Shown here one piece after another: positions 46,619 to 55,530 of a stretch of 64,000 nt of DNA (position 1 is its first letter; each line of letters opens with the position of its first letter). The notes under the pieces were generated by a model, which did no database searches, was not told the DNA's origin, and saw only the letters and a list, made by a program, of their open reading frames with translations. The stretch is from Bradyrhizobium sp. BR13661 (GTDB taxonomy: Bacteria > Pseudomonadota > Alphaproteobacteria > Rhizobiales > Xanthobacteraceae). Where the stretch lies: NCBI RefSeq assembly GCF_029892425.1, contig NZ_JARXWB010000029.1, positions 41,517 through 105,516 of the forward strand, written 5' to 3'. Made by a program: the position numbers and the translations under genes.

Positions 46619-48406
46619 ATGTCAAATAGCTTCCAACCTACCGGTGTAAATTCAAGCGGCCTGACGGCCCTGATCCAGAATCTTGGACGGGACTGCACAC
46701 CTACCCAGTTCATTCGAGAGTTCGTCAAAAACGGATTCGAGGCCTGCCAACGGGTCGGTGGGGGCAGGGTTGAGGTCGATTTCAACGATGCGATCTATGC
46801 GTCAACCGGCCATTACAAAATAACCTTCACCGACAGTGGAGATGGGATGACTTCTGACCAGATGGTCAGTCTCCTCAATAATCTCTCGGCAACTGGTGCA
46901 ACAAACCATCACAAAAACTATGGCGTTGGTGCAAAGATCAGTGCGCTGACACGTAATCACGAAGGGATTCTGTATGAGTCCTGGCGCGACAGCGTCGGAC
47001 ACACCGCGGCAATCCGCTTTAATGAGGATGAAGACGTTTATGGTCTTCAAGGGGTTGTGCATTCCAGTGGCAAAACTGAATACGCTCCCAAGATTTCCAA
47101 CGCAAAACGCCCGAAAATCGTAAGTGAACACGGCACGCGGGTGACCCTACTGGGTATGCTGCCTGATCAAGACACGATGCTACCCCCTGAGGGCATCGGC
47201 GGCATCCGCGAATCTTGGATCATTCGCTACCTTAACACCCGATTTTTTAGGATTCCTGAAGGCGTCGAGCTTTTTGGTCGGATTGGATATTACCGCGATA
47301 TTGCGAACACCAAGCATAACTATCTCCTTCAGGTGATAGGCCAAAAGGCAGTTCTGGACAGCTGGGCAGAGAGCTCCGGCGAACTTGCAGTCACGGGAGC
47401 TAAGATCTATTGGTGGATCATGCCGCAAGGCGCGGATGGGCATGGAAGAGAGCTGGTTAAAGGCCACTCTGCTCTGCTGCACGAAGACGAGATCTTCGAC
47501 ATTAGCGACGCCCGCTCAAATCGACTGGCCTACTTCGGCGTCATTTTCGGCCGTGATCGCGTTGTCATCTATGTTGAACCTTCCAACGCAGAACAGAACA
47601 CGTCTAGGACGGGTTTGGTGCGCCCGGATGGCTCTCCGTTAAAGTGGGACGTCTGGCAAGACGAATTCCGGCAGAATATGCCGCCAGTATTGCGAGAGTT
47701 CCTAGACAAACTGATCAATGAGAATTCAAAGGATTCCCATTCGGATACCATCCGCGAGCGATTGAAGTCCTTGAGAGAATTGTTTCGCATAAGTCGATAT
47801 CGTCGTTCTCCGACCGGCGCACTTTTGGCAAATCCCGACAGCGAAATGCCACTCGGCACGGGTCATACGAAAAGCGGAGGGCAAGGCTTGTCTTCCGAAA
47901 AGGCAGGCAAGGGAGCGCGACCAGGTGGGCTGGCGACGTCACTCCTGAGCGAATTAGTAGAAGACGACAGCGGCGTGACCGTCGATGCAGTTTCCCCTGA
48001 TCCGTTCCCACAGTGTAAGTGGTCGGAAGAAACCGAGTCGCTCCGAGATCGGGCGGCGGAATTTCTTCCGTCAGACAACCTGATCGTGGCAAATAAGAAC
48101 TTCCAGGGATTGCGCGATCTGATCACGCATTTTTCGAAGCACCACCAAGACATGCCGGAACTGCTGAAAGTGATCGAAGATGTGGTGAAGGAGGCGTTCG
48201 AACAAGTATTGATCGAGTGCGTCGCGGGAGCTCTGTCTCTCCGTCACCGCCAGCACTGGAATGTGGATGATTTTGAGCGAGCGGTGTCGCGAGAGGCGCT
48301 GACGACGGTTGTAATGCAGCGCTACTGGATGTGCAGCCAGATCCGACGCACTCTCGGGAGTAAGATCAAAGGCTTCAATGAGCTAATGAACCAGGAAGCG
48401 GCTTAG
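46619..48406 (+). CDS. Orphan GHKL-fold ATPase (Hsp90/MutL/MORC-like), function unknown
   Basis: A 595-residue protein. The Bergerat ATP-binding fold is clear at the N-terminus: N box REFVKNGFEA with E34 and N38, G1 box DSGDGM (D72-x-G-x-G76), and G2 box NYGVGAKIS (about residues 100-108). No histidine kinase DHp domain, receiver, topoisomerase or MutL C-terminal motif is seen. The middle region is beta-rich and the last 120 residues are helical. A sampled line (46921-46980) is 50% G+C, against 70% for a line in mdh (2281-2340), which suggests transfer. It stands alone beside tRNA-Ser. Prokaryotic MORC-like ATPases are known from restriction and defence loci, so a defence or stress role is possible but unproven. 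Confidence 0.8.
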   Translation: MSNSFQPTGVNSSGLTALIQNLGRDCTPTQFIREFVKNGFEACQRVGGGRVEVDFNDAIYASTGHYKITFTDSGDGMTSDQMVSLLNNLSATGATNHHKNYGVGAKISALTRNHEGILYESWRDSVGHTAAIRFNEDEDVYGLQGVVHSSGKTEYAPKISNAKRPKIVSEHGTRVTLLGMLPDQDTMLPPEGIGGIRESWIIRYLNTRFFRIPEGVELFGRIGYYRDIANTKHNYLLQVIGQKAVLDSWAESSGELAVTGAKIYWWIMPQGADGHGRELVKGHSALLHEDEIFDISDARSNRLAYFGVIFGRDRVVIYVEPSNAEQNTSRTGLVRPDGSPLKWDVWQDEFRQNMPPVLREFLDKLINENSKDSHSDTIRERLKSLRELFRISRYRRSPTGALLANPDSEMPLGTGHTKSGGQGLSSEKAGKGARPGGLATSLLSELVEDDSGVTVDAVSPDPFPQCKWSEETESLRDRAAEFLPSDNLIVANKNFQGLRDLITHFSKHHQDMPELLKVIEDVVKEAFEQVLIECVAGALSLRHRQHWNVDDFERAVSREALTTVVMQRYWMCSQIRRTLGSKIKGFNELMNQEAA

Positions 48407-48423
48407 ATTCATCGTTCGCATTT

Positions 48424-48448
48424 GGAGGGCCGCCGGAGGCGGCCCTCC
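48424..48448 (+). other. GC-rich hairpin after the GHKL gene
   Basis: GGAGGGCCGC (48424-48433) pairs perfectly with GCGGCCCTCC (48439-48448), 18 bases after the stop. No T-tract follows, so it is at best a weak terminator. Confidence 0.5.
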
Positions 48449-48517
48449 CGCAGACCTTGCAAACCCGCGAAATCCTCCCGATGATCGGCGCGTCGTAGCA
48501 TCGCTCGCGAGGCCTTC

Positions 48518-49657
48518 ATGCGAAAATGCGAAGTCGCCGTGCTGGGTCTGGGGCTCATGGGCGGAGCAGCGCTGGGCGCATTGCTGGATGCGGGCGTCGA
48601 TGCGCTCGGCTTCGACCCTGTCGCAGCAGGTTCGGATCGCGGCTCGTCACATGGCTCATGTCGCATTTTCCGTCGCTTCAATTTCGAAAACCCCAACTAC
48701 ACCAGCCTGAGCGACGAGGCTCATGCCGGCTGGATCCGGCTGCAGACCGAAAGCCGTCAAACGGTTCTGACGGAAACCCCCGTTTTGGAGGCCGGCCGCC
48801 CCGGCTCCGCCATGGTGGCGTCCTCGCGCGCGGCCGCGATCGCGAAAGGGCGCCCGGATCCGAAGATGACCGCGGCCGAAGCGAACAAGGAATTTCCGGC
48901 TTTCAACCTGCCCGACGACTGGGACGTCGTCGTGCAGGACGGTGGCGCGATCCTGCACACCGAAATCGTCATGAGACTGATGCGCGAACGCGCCGGCGCG
49001 CGCGTGATTGCCGAACGCGCGAGCTTTACGCCGCGCCGGGACGGCGTGTCGATCCGCACGGCGAGCGAAGAGTTCTTCGCCGAGCGCGCGATTCTGGCGC
49101 TGGGCCCATGGCTTGGTCGCGCACTCCCGCAACTCGGCGCGCTGCTGAACGTCACCCGGCAGGCGGTCGGCTGGTTCAAGCCTGTCAGCCCCAACACCGT
49201 GGTTTCAGGTCGTTTCCCGATCTTCATTCTGGACCGAGGTCCTGATAACACGGTCTACGGCTTTCCGGACTTCGAACAGCGCGGCGTCAAAGCTGCACCT
49301 CACAACCACGGCCCCGTGGTCGGCCCCGACGACTGGGGTCCGCCCGCCACCGATGCCGAACTCCGCACCGTGAGCGAAGCGTTGGCCGCCCTCGTCCCGG
49401 GCGCGGCCGGGCCGATCATCGATCGCGACGTCTGCCTCTACACCAACACCGCGCCCGCCGACATCAGGCCCGATGCGGGCGAGGAATTCATCATCGATCG
49501 CTGGCCGGAGTCCCGCCTGATCGTCTGCTCCGCCTGTTCAGGCCATGGTGCGAAGTTCGCGCCCGCCATCGGGCAAAGGCTTGCTCGCCTCGCCACCGAT
49601 CCGTCCTACCAGGCAGAACCCTTCTTTCAGCTGTCCCGCTATTCTCAATTCGCCTGA
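48518..49657 (+). CDS. FAD-dependent amine oxidase of the SolA / monomeric sarcosine oxidase family
   Basis: A 379-residue flavoprotein. The FAD Rossmann motif GLGLMGGAALG begins at residue 10, followed by GSSHGSCRIFRRFNFEN, a close match to the MSOX/MTOX signature. Near the C-terminus, CLYTNTAPADI has the cysteine that carries covalent FAD in this family, and SGHGAKFAPAIG closes the FAD site. Such enzymes demethylate N-methyl amino acids with release of hydrogen peroxide and formaldehyde; the exact substrate is unknown. High G+C indicates that it belongs to the core genome rather than to the island. Confidence 0.87.
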   Translation: MRKCEVAVLGLGLMGGAALGALLDAGVDALGFDPVAAGSDRGSSHGSCRIFRRFNFENPNYTSLSDEAHAGWIRLQTESRQTVLTETPVLEAGRPGSAMVASSRAAAIAKGRPDPKMTAAEANKEFPAFNLPDDWDVVVQDGGAILHTEIVMRLMRERAGARVIAERASFTPRRDGVSIRTASEEFFAERAILALGPWLGRALPQLGALLNVTRQAVGWFKPVSPNTVVSGRFPIFILDRGPDNTVYGFPDFEQRGVKAAPHNHGPVVGPDDWGPPATDAELRTVSEALAALVPGAAGPIIDRDVCLYTNTAPADIRPDAGEEFIIDRWPESRLIVCSACSGHGAKFAPAIGQRLARLATDPSYQAEPFFQLSRYSQFA

Positions 49658-49675
49658 GCGGATACGAGACCAAGA

Positions 49676-49860
49676 TCAATTCCCATCTCCGCCGCCCCCA
49701 AGCGGATTGATCACCCTCGCCTCCAGCCCCTCGACATCGCGATCATTGCACGTCGCCAGCGTCAGATCGATCTACCTTGGGTGGAAGCCGCCGCCAAGAA
49801 GCCGCAATGGCGCATTGTTATGTCTCGCGCTGCAAGTCGGTTTGTAAATTCATTCAGCCC
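49676..49860 (-). pseudogene. Decayed PIN-domain (VapC-like) toxin, C-terminal remnant
   Basis: On the minus strand the frame ending at the TGA 49678-49676 reads IDLTLATCNDRDVEGLEARV then INPLGG, which matches the last strand-helix-strand of VapC/FitB PIN proteins (usually LTLVTRNxRDFxxLGVxVxNPW). Just upstream this frame is closed by TAG, while the +1 frame continues with CGFLAAAS, resembling the usual IAATA helix. So at least one frameshift has occurred and the N-terminal active site is gone. No antitoxin gene is seen. Confidence 0.5.
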
Positions 49861-49896
49861 CACCTCTCGCGGGGGTAAACTGGAAGGAATTGGATC

Positions 49897-50940
49897 ATGA
49901 GCTCCGACGTGGACGGCGACGATTTAACTGCTGGACAAACCAATAAAGCGCAGAGCGGTACCGAGTTAGTTGTCGATCAAGTCGAACTCGGCAACGCCAA
50001 CGATTACATTCTGCAGGTCAAGCACGAAGCTGTTTCCCCACGTGTTGGAGCCATCCGCGGAATTGCCGGCCTCTTTGGGGTGTCCGGTCACGGCGGCGAT
50101 ACGGGTGTGTTCGGCGAGGGCTCGATCGGCGTTCAAGGACAGGGAGAAAAAATTGGCGTTCAGGGTACGAGTGGATTGATTGCTCTGGATGGATCTGGCG
50201 GGCAGCTTGGCGTTCGATCCAGAGGGAGCCAGGTAGGAACCTTGGCCATAGCCGATATTCCCGGAGGTGTTGGCTTACTTGCTGTCGGTGATACCGGAGT
50301 TGTGGGGGCCACGTCGGGTAAAGTAGGGACCGGCGTTTCTGGTTCTGGATTCATTGGCGTTCGCGCCACCTCTGCGGCTGGCTTTGGAATAGTAGCCCAA
50401 GGGCCCGCGAGCGGGTTTTTTTCGGCAGCGGGATACTTCATTGGACAAGTGGTCGTTGTTGGAGACCAGATTGTTTCGGGAGCCAAAAGTGCTGCCGTGC
50501 CCCACGCTGATGGTTTTCATCGCCTCTTATACGCAGTGGAGTCGCCAGAAAGCTGGTTCGAAGATTTCGGCGAAGGCTCTCTCGTTGACGGCGCAGCGGA
50601 GATAACTTTGGACCCCGAATTCGCTGCTCTCATAAAATCCAGGAACTACCATGTTTTTCTGACGCCTAACGGCGACTCGCGGGGCCTCTACGTCAAGAGA
50701 AAGACAGACAAGCTATTTGAGGTACGCGAACAGCAAGGAGGGAAAAGCAAGCTGAAGTTCTCATACCGCATCGTTGCGAAGCGTAAGGACATCAAGGGGG
50801 AACGGCTCAAGAAAATTAGGCTTCCAGGCTCGGTCCCCGGCGGTCCAGAAATGCCGAAACTGCCGGATACGAAAAAGATTCTGAACAAGTTTTCGAAGCG
50901 TTCAGACAAGTCGGCAAAGTTGAGCGTCCGACGCTCTTAA
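49897..50940 (+). CDS. Glycine-repeat protein with a conserved C-terminal domain, function unknown
   Basis: A 347-residue protein. Residues 50-190 consist of short Gly/Val/Ser repeats (GVSGHGGDTGVFGEGSIGVQ and similar, roughly G-V-x-G-x-G every 8-10 residues), suggesting a beta-solenoid or fibre. The C-terminal part (about 215-300) has SPESWFEDFGEGSL, YHVFLTPNGDSRGLYV and FEVREQQGGKSKLKFSYRIVAKR, a pattern I recall from large Gly-repeat proteins of soil bacteria; it ends in a Lys/Pro-rich basic tail. There is no signal peptide. The ATG follows a gaaggaatt ribosome site. G+C is lower than the neighbours (57% in 50101-50160), hinting at transfer. Confidence 0.7.
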   Translation: MSSDVDGDDLTAGQTNKAQSGTELVVDQVELGNANDYILQVKHEAVSPRVGAIRGIAGLFGVSGHGGDTGVFGEGSIGVQGQGEKIGVQGTSGLIALDGSGGQLGVRSRGSQVGTLAIADIPGGVGLLAVGDTGVVGATSGKVGTGVSGSGFIGVRATSAAGFGIVAQGPASGFFSAAGYFIGQVVVVGDQIVSGAKSAAVPHADGFHRLLYAVESPESWFEDFGEGSLVDGAAEITLDPEFAALIKSRNYHVFLTPNGDSRGLYVKRKTDKLFEVREQQGGKSKLKFSYRIVAKRKDIKGERLKKIRLPGSVPGGPEMPKLPDTKKILNKFSKRSDKSAKLSVRRS

Positions 50941-51133
50941 CCGCTTTCGAGAGCAAATTGCCCGTTACGATGTTGGGTATTTTTGCTTCCTGATGGGCAC
51001 AATGTTTCCACTGGGCCGCTCGCGATATTGTGCCCACTCCTCCATCAGCTCGCGTAGCGGTGATAAGTTGAACCTGTCGCCGCCGCGGTCCGACCAATAC
51101 CTCGCATCCGACAGCGAGCCTTGATCCACGACC

Positions 51134-52402
51134 ATGTTCGACAAGACCTACCGCCAGCGCCTCGAGGCTGACCTTGCGCAATGGGAAGCCGATGGCGTGA
51201 TCGCGCCGGCGGCGGCCGGCGCGATCCGCAATGCGCTGCCGCCGCTCTCGCCTGGCATCAACATATCAGTGGTCGTCGGCATCGTCGGCGGCCTGTTGAT
51301 TGCGGCGGCTTTCCTGGCCTTTGTCGCCGCGCACTGGATGGAGATCGCGCGCCTGGCGCGGTTTGCGATCCTGCTGGCCGGCATGGTCGTCGCCGGCGGT
51401 CTCGGGGCGTGGTTCGCGACAACGCGCCGCCTTGTGCTGGCCGATCTCTGCGCCGGCATCGGCGCCCTCATCTTTGGCTCAGGGATAGCGCTGGTCGGGC
51501 AGATGTATCATCTCGGCGACGATTTTGCCGGCGGCATGCTGCTGTGGGCGATCGGCGCATTCGCTGCCGCGGCTCTGACCAGCTCGCGCGGCGCGCTCGC
51601 GGTCGGCCTTGCCGCCGCCTGCATCTGGTCCTGCACGCGCGTCTATGATGCGCCTGACAACCTTCATCTTCCGTTCGTGGCGGTCTGGCTGATCGCCGCT
51701 CTGCTTGCGTTCGTCTGGAATTCCCGCGTCGCCGCCCACCTCGTTGCCGTCGCGGTGCTGCCATGGTGGGTCGCGACGTCGGTTCGCTTCGACATCGCGG
51801 GGGCCCAGCCGTCCTTCGTGCTCGCCAACGGCGCGGCGCTGCTGTTCGGCGCCGGGCTTGCGATCGCGGCTAGTCCATCGCCGCGCGCGCGCCTGCTTGG
51901 CGGCGTGCTGTCGATCTATGGCGCGCTGTCGCTGGCCATGGTCGCGTTCCTGGAGGTGATCACGGTCGACGATCTCATTCGTCTGCGCACCGCCGTGCCG
52001 GCGCAGCCGCTGTGGGCGATCCTGTGCGGGATTGCCGGTGTCCTCCTCGCGCTTGCGTCTGCCGGCATCACCAAACGTCCAGGCGAAATCCTGGCGGCCT
52101 GCGCGATCGGCCTCGTGCTGGTCGCGGCGCCGATCTGGCCGGCCTCCGCGGCCGACGAATCCTGGTTCGCCTATGCCGCGCTGCTCTGCGCCATGCTTTG
52201 CCTCGTCGTCTCGGGCGTGCTCGATGACGTGCGCCCGCGCATCGTCGCCGGCTGGCTCGGCATCGCCGGCGTCATCGGCGGCATCACCTGGGCGGTGAAA
52301 GGCTCGCTGCTGCGGCGTTCGGCCTTCCTTGCGGCCGCAGGAATCATTGCCGTCGTGTTTGCATCCGCGCTTAATCGCATGCTGCCGAGGGCTGAGCGAT
52401 GA
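51134..52402 (+). CDS. DUF2157-domain membrane protein
   Basis: A 422-residue inner-membrane protein. A short N-terminal cytoplasmic helix (RLEADLAQWEADGVIAPAAA, typical of DUF2157) is followed by about 12 hydrophobic segments, starting with ISVVVGIVGGLLIAAAFLAF. The function of the family is unknown. Its stop overlaps the start of the next gene by four bases (ATGA), and the DUF2157/GDYXXLXY pairing recurs in bacteria, so the two products probably work together in the envelope. Confidence 0.88.
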   Translation: MFDKTYRQRLEADLAQWEADGVIAPAAAGAIRNALPPLSPGINISVVVGIVGGLLIAAAFLAFVAAHWMEIARLARFAILLAGMVVAGGLGAWFATTRRLVLADLCAGIGALIFGSGIALVGQMYHLGDDFAGGMLLWAIGAFAAAALTSSRGALAVGLAAACIWSCTRVYDAPDNLHLPFVAVWLIAALLAFVWNSRVAAHLVAVAVLPWWVATSVRFDIAGAQPSFVLANGAALLFGAGLAIAASPSPRARLLGGVLSIYGALSLAMVAFLEVITVDDLIRLRTAVPAQPLWAILCGIAGVLLALASAGITKRPGEILAACAIGLVLVAAPIWPASAADESWFAYAALLCAMLCLVVSGVLDDVRPRIVAGWLGIAGVIGGITWAVKGSLLRRSAFLAAAGIIAVVFASALNRMLPRAER

Positions 52403-52995
52403 TCGAGACTCTCACAACATTCTGGCAGCGCATCCCGAAGGCCGTGCTGTTTGGCGCCGCCATCCTGGTGCAATGCGCATTGCTGGTCCTGATGGTTGCC
52501 GATCGCGTGCAGATCCTGCGCGAAGGCCGCGAGGTGACCTTGCAGACACGGCCGGTCGATCCGCGCGATCTCCTGCGCGGCGACTATGTCGTGCTCGGCT
52601 ACGACATCACGCAGCTGCCGGCGGGTGCGCTCGCCGGTCAGCCCTCCGCCGAGCGCAATCCGGTCGTGTTCGTTAAGCTCGCGCCCAAGGCTGACGGCGT
52701 CTACGAGGCCGTCTCGGTGCATGCCGCACCCGTCGCGGTCACCGGGCTAGAGGTCCTGATCCGCGGCCGCGTGACCTATTCCTGTGGTGCAAACGACCGC
52801 ATTTTCTGCGACAGGCTGACGATCAGATACGGTCTGGAAAGCTATTTCGTGCCGGAAGGCGAGGGGAGAAAACTCGAGCAGCTTCGCAACGAGCGGAAAC
52901 TCCGCGTCGTCGCCGCCGTGCTCCCCTCCGGCCGCGCCGCGATCAAGCGGCTGCTGCTCGACGGCGAGCCCGTGTACGAGGAGCCGTTGTACTAG
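52399..52995 (+). CDS. GDYXXLXY-domain membrane-anchored protein
   Basis: A 198-residue protein with one N-terminal membrane segment (ILVQCALLVLMVADRVQIL) and the family motif LRGDYVVLGYDI near residues 56-67, after RPVDPRD. The remainder probably faces the periplasm. It is translationally coupled to the DUF2157 gene by a four-base overlap. Function unknown. Confidence 0.87.
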   Translation: MIETLTTFWQRIPKAVLFGAAILVQCALLVLMVADRVQILREGREVTLQTRPVDPRDLLRGDYVVLGYDITQLPAGALAGQPSAERNPVVFVKLAPKADGVYEAVSVHAAPVAVTGLEVLIRGRVTYSCGANDRIFCDRLTIRYGLESYFVPEGEGRKLEQLRNERKLRVVAAVLPSGRAAIKRLLLDGEPVYEEPLY

Positions 52996-53037
52996 AGCGT
53001 AATGGGATGAGATTCGACTAGGCCTCCGACTGAGGTG

Positions 53038-53066
53038 CGTTCCCTCCCCCACAAGGGGGGAGGGAA
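53038..53066. repeat. Half-element of the gttccctcccc palindrome family
   Basis: gttccctccccc and ggggggagggaac fold back across acaa. An outer pair, tagagcgtaatggg near 52994 and cccatcatgctcta ending at 53122, encloses it and overlaps the stop codon of the next gene. Confidence 0.7.
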
Positions 53067-53119
53067 CGGAGAGAGCGCTGCCATCGGCCGAACTCAATTC
53101 AACCTAACCCCATCATGCT

Positions 53120-54535
53120 CTAGCGCTGAGTCTTCAATGCCCGCCGCAGCACGTCCCACATCCCAGGGTCATTCATGTGTGCCACGTTGAAGCGCAGGAA
53201 GCTTTGTGCGGTCTGCGCCACGCTGAACACGTTGCCGGGTGCGAGCACCACATCCTCGTCGAGCGCGGCGCGGGCGACAGCGGTGGCATCCTGTCCATCG
53301 GCGAGGCGGCACCACAGGAAGAAGCCGCCACGCGGCATCAGCCAGGGCTCGATGCCGAGCGCCCCGAGCTTTCGCGCGACATCGCGGCGCGTCCGCGTGA
53401 GCTTTTGCCGGAGTTCGTCCATATGCTTGCGATAGCTGCCGCCGGCCAAAACCTTTGCGACGATCTCGGTCGCGACCGGGCTCGGGCCGCCAAAGCTGGT
53501 TGCGACCTGGAGGTCGACGAGATGCTCGACCCAGTCGGCGCGGCCGGCGATGTAGCCGCAGCGCACCGAGGCGGAAAGCGTCTTGGAGAAGCTGCCGATG
53601 CGGATCACGCGGTTCAATCCGTCGAGCGCGGCAAGGCGCGGCGATCGCTCCGGCTCGAAGTCGCCAAAAATGTCGTCCTCGATGATGGTGAGGTCGTGCG
53701 CCGCAGCCAAGGTCAGCAGCCGGTGCGCGGTCTGTAGCGAGAGCGTCGCGCCGGTCGGATTGTGCAGCGCTGAATTGGTGATGTAGAGCCGGGGCCGCTC
53801 GCCGGCGAGCACCTGCTCGAAGCGCGCGATGTCGGGGCCCGACGGTGTGTAGGGCACGCTGACGATTTTCACCTGATGCGCGCGCAGCAGCGCACGGAAA
53901 TTGAAGTAGCAGGGATCGTCGACCAGCACGGTGTCGCCGGGACGAAGCAGGAAGCGGCAAATCAGGTCGGTTGCCTGCGTCCCCGAACCCGTCAGCATCA
54001 GCTGATTGATCGTGGCCTCGATCTCGTCTTCCGCAAGGCGCGCGAGCAGCAGCCGGCGCAGCGCGAGGGAGCCCGAGGTCGAACCGTAATTCGTCAGCAC
54101 GCTGGCATCAGCGCGGGCAAGCGCGCGGGTGGCGCGCCGCAGTGCCGCTTCAGGCATCCACGCCGGCGGCAGCCAGCCGCAGCCGGGTTTGGACACGGCA
54201 TCGTCGGCATCGAGCGATTGCCTGGAGACCCAGAACGGATCGACCGCCCGATCGCGGCGTGGCTCGACCTCGGTCAACGCAAGCGGCGGCGCTGCGGTTG
54301 GCGAGACGTAGAAGCCCGAGCCGCGGCGGGCGCGGATCAGCCCTTCAGCGGCGAGGCGATCATAGGCGTCGACCACCGTGGAGGGCGAAACTCCCATCGT
54401 GGTGGCAAGGCTGCGGATCGATGGCAGCCGGTCGCCGGCGCTGAGCGTGCGCGCGGCGAGCTTGGCGCGGACCGCGCTCATCACGTCGATGGTCCGCGTC
54501 GCGCCGCGACCCCTCGTCTGCGCTTCGATGGCCAA
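53120..54535 (-). CDS. MocR-type regulator (GntR helix-turn-helix fused to aminotransferase fold)
   Basis: About 471 residues. The N-terminus is a GntR winged helix (AGDRLPSIRSLATTMGVSPSTVVDAYDRLAAEGLIRARRGSGFYV), then a class I aminotransferase-like domain with the PLP region SALHNPTGATL, IIEDDIFGDF and the lysine in RIGSFSKTLSASVRCGYI. MocR proteins are PLP-dependent regulators. I suggest the TTG at 54535 because upstream frame runs through phased direct repeats that look like its operator and overlaps the divergent gene; the true start is unsure. It probably controls the divergent DMT exporter. Confidence 0.87.
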   Translation of the reverse strand: MAIEAQTRGRGATRTIDVMSAVRAKLAARTLSAGDRLPSIRSLATTMGVSPSTVVDAYDRLAAEGLIRARRGSGFYVSPTAAPPLALTEVEPRRDRAVDPFWVSRQSLDADDAVSKPGCGWLPPAWMPEAALRRATRALARADASVLTNYGSTSGSLALRRLLLARLAEDEIEATINQLMLTGSGTQATDLICRFLLRPGDTVLVDDPCYFNFRALLRAHQVKIVSVPYTPSGPDIARFEQVLAGERPRLYITNSALHNPTGATLSLQTAHRLLTLAAAHDLTIIEDDIFGDFEPERSPRLAALDGLNRVIRIGSFSKTLSASVRCGYIAGRADWVEHLVDLQVATSFGGPSPVATEIVAKVLAGGSYRKHMDELRQKLTRTRRDVARKLGALGIEPWLMPRGGFFLWCRLADGQDATAVARAALDEDVVLAPGNVFSVAQTAQSFLRFNVAHMNDPGMWDVLRRALKTQR

Positions 54536-54559
54536 GGTGTATTGCCTTCCGAACCCATA

Positions 54560-54590
54560 CAGTTTGTCCGGATTGTACTGGATTGTGACT
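54560..54590. promoter_or_regulatory. Phased direct repeats between the MocR and DMT genes (candidate operator)
   Basis: Three units with a 10-base period, cagtttgtcc, GGATTGTACT (54570-54579) and GGATTGTGAC (54580-54589), lie on one helix face in the divergent gap. MocR regulators often bind such direct repeats. Assignment is inference from position and pattern. Confidence 0.5.
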
Positions 54591-54638
54591 GGTCTTGCTA
54601 CAGCAGAGCGCCGAGGATCGCGCCTCAAGAAAAGTGGG

Positions 54639-55517
54639 ATGGCCATGCAATCTGCGAGCAGCGGCTGGGGCAACGGGCTTCTCGGCGTCATCATCTTCAG
54701 CGGCTCGTTGCCGGCGACGCGCGTCGCGGTCGGCGGCTTCTCGGCGCTATTCCTGACCTCGGCACGCGCGATCATCGCGGCGCTGATCGGCGCGGCCGTG
54801 CTCAGCCTGCTGCGTCAGGCGTGGCCGGAGCGGAAGGATCTCATCTCGCTCACCATCGTCTCGCTCGGCGTCGTGATCGGCTTCCCGCTGCTGACGGCAC
54901 TGGCGCTCCAGCACATCAGCTCGGCGCACTCGATCGTCTTCATCGGCCTGTTGCCGCTATCGACCGCGATCTTCGCCGTGCTGCGCGGCGGCGAGCGGCC
55001 GCAAGCGCTGTTCTGGCTGTTTGCCGTTCTCGGCAGCGCCACCGTTGTGGCCTTCGCGCTGTCGAATGACGGCACAGCGTCGGTCACCGGCGATCTGCTG
55101 ATGGTGGCCGCGATCGTGCTGTGCGGGCTCGGCTATGCCGAGGGGGCTGCACTGTCGCGCCGGCTCGGCGGCTGGCAGGTGATCTCCTGGGCGCTGCTGC
55201 TGGCGCTGCCGCTGATGCTGCCTGTGATGATCTGGACCTGGCCGTCGGCCTGGAGCGGCGTCAGTCTGCCGGCCTGGATAGGACTCGCTTATGTCTCAAT
55301 CTTCAGCATGTTCGTCGGCTTCATCTTCTGGTATCGCGGCCTTGCGATCGGCGGCATCGCGCGCATCGGTCAGTTGCAGCAACTGCAGCCGTTCTTCGGC
55401 CTTGCGCTCGCCGGCTTCCTTCTGCACGAGCCGGTCGCCTGGAGCATGATCGCCGCGACCGCTGTGGTCGTCGCCTGCGTGTTCTTCGCGCGATCCGTCG
55501 ATCGCGCAAGTCATTGA
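54639..55517 (+). CDS. EamA/DMT-family transporter, second copy
   Basis: A 292-residue inner-membrane exporter with about ten hydrophobic segments in two EamA repeats (GLLGVIIFSGSLPATRVAV; LLMVAAIVLCGLGYAEGAAL). The ATG at 54639 gives MAMQSASSGWGNGLLG. It is divergent from the MocR regulator, a common arrangement in which the regulator senses a vitamin B6 compound or amino acid and controls an exporter. Substrate unknown. Confidence 0.87.
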   Translation: MAMQSASSGWGNGLLGVIIFSGSLPATRVAVGGFSALFLTSARAIIAALIGAAVLSLLRQAWPERKDLISLTIVSLGVVIGFPLLTALALQHISSAHSIVFIGLLPLSTAIFAVLRGGERPQALFWLFAVLGSATVVAFALSNDGTASVTGDLLMVAAIVLCGLGYAEGAALSRRLGGWQVISWALLLALPLMLPVMIWTWPSAWSGVSLPAWIGLAYVSIFSMFVGFIFWYRGLAIGGIARIGQLQQLQPFFGLALAGFLLHEPVAWSMIAATAVVVACVFFARSVDRASH

Positions 55518-55530
55518 TCTTGCGTCTCAT

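Noticed and set aside
45964..48520. Integrated element with a repeated tRNA 3' end
   Set aside because: No second copy of the tRNA end and no integrase was found in the window; the only tyrosine recombinase is XerC next to priA.
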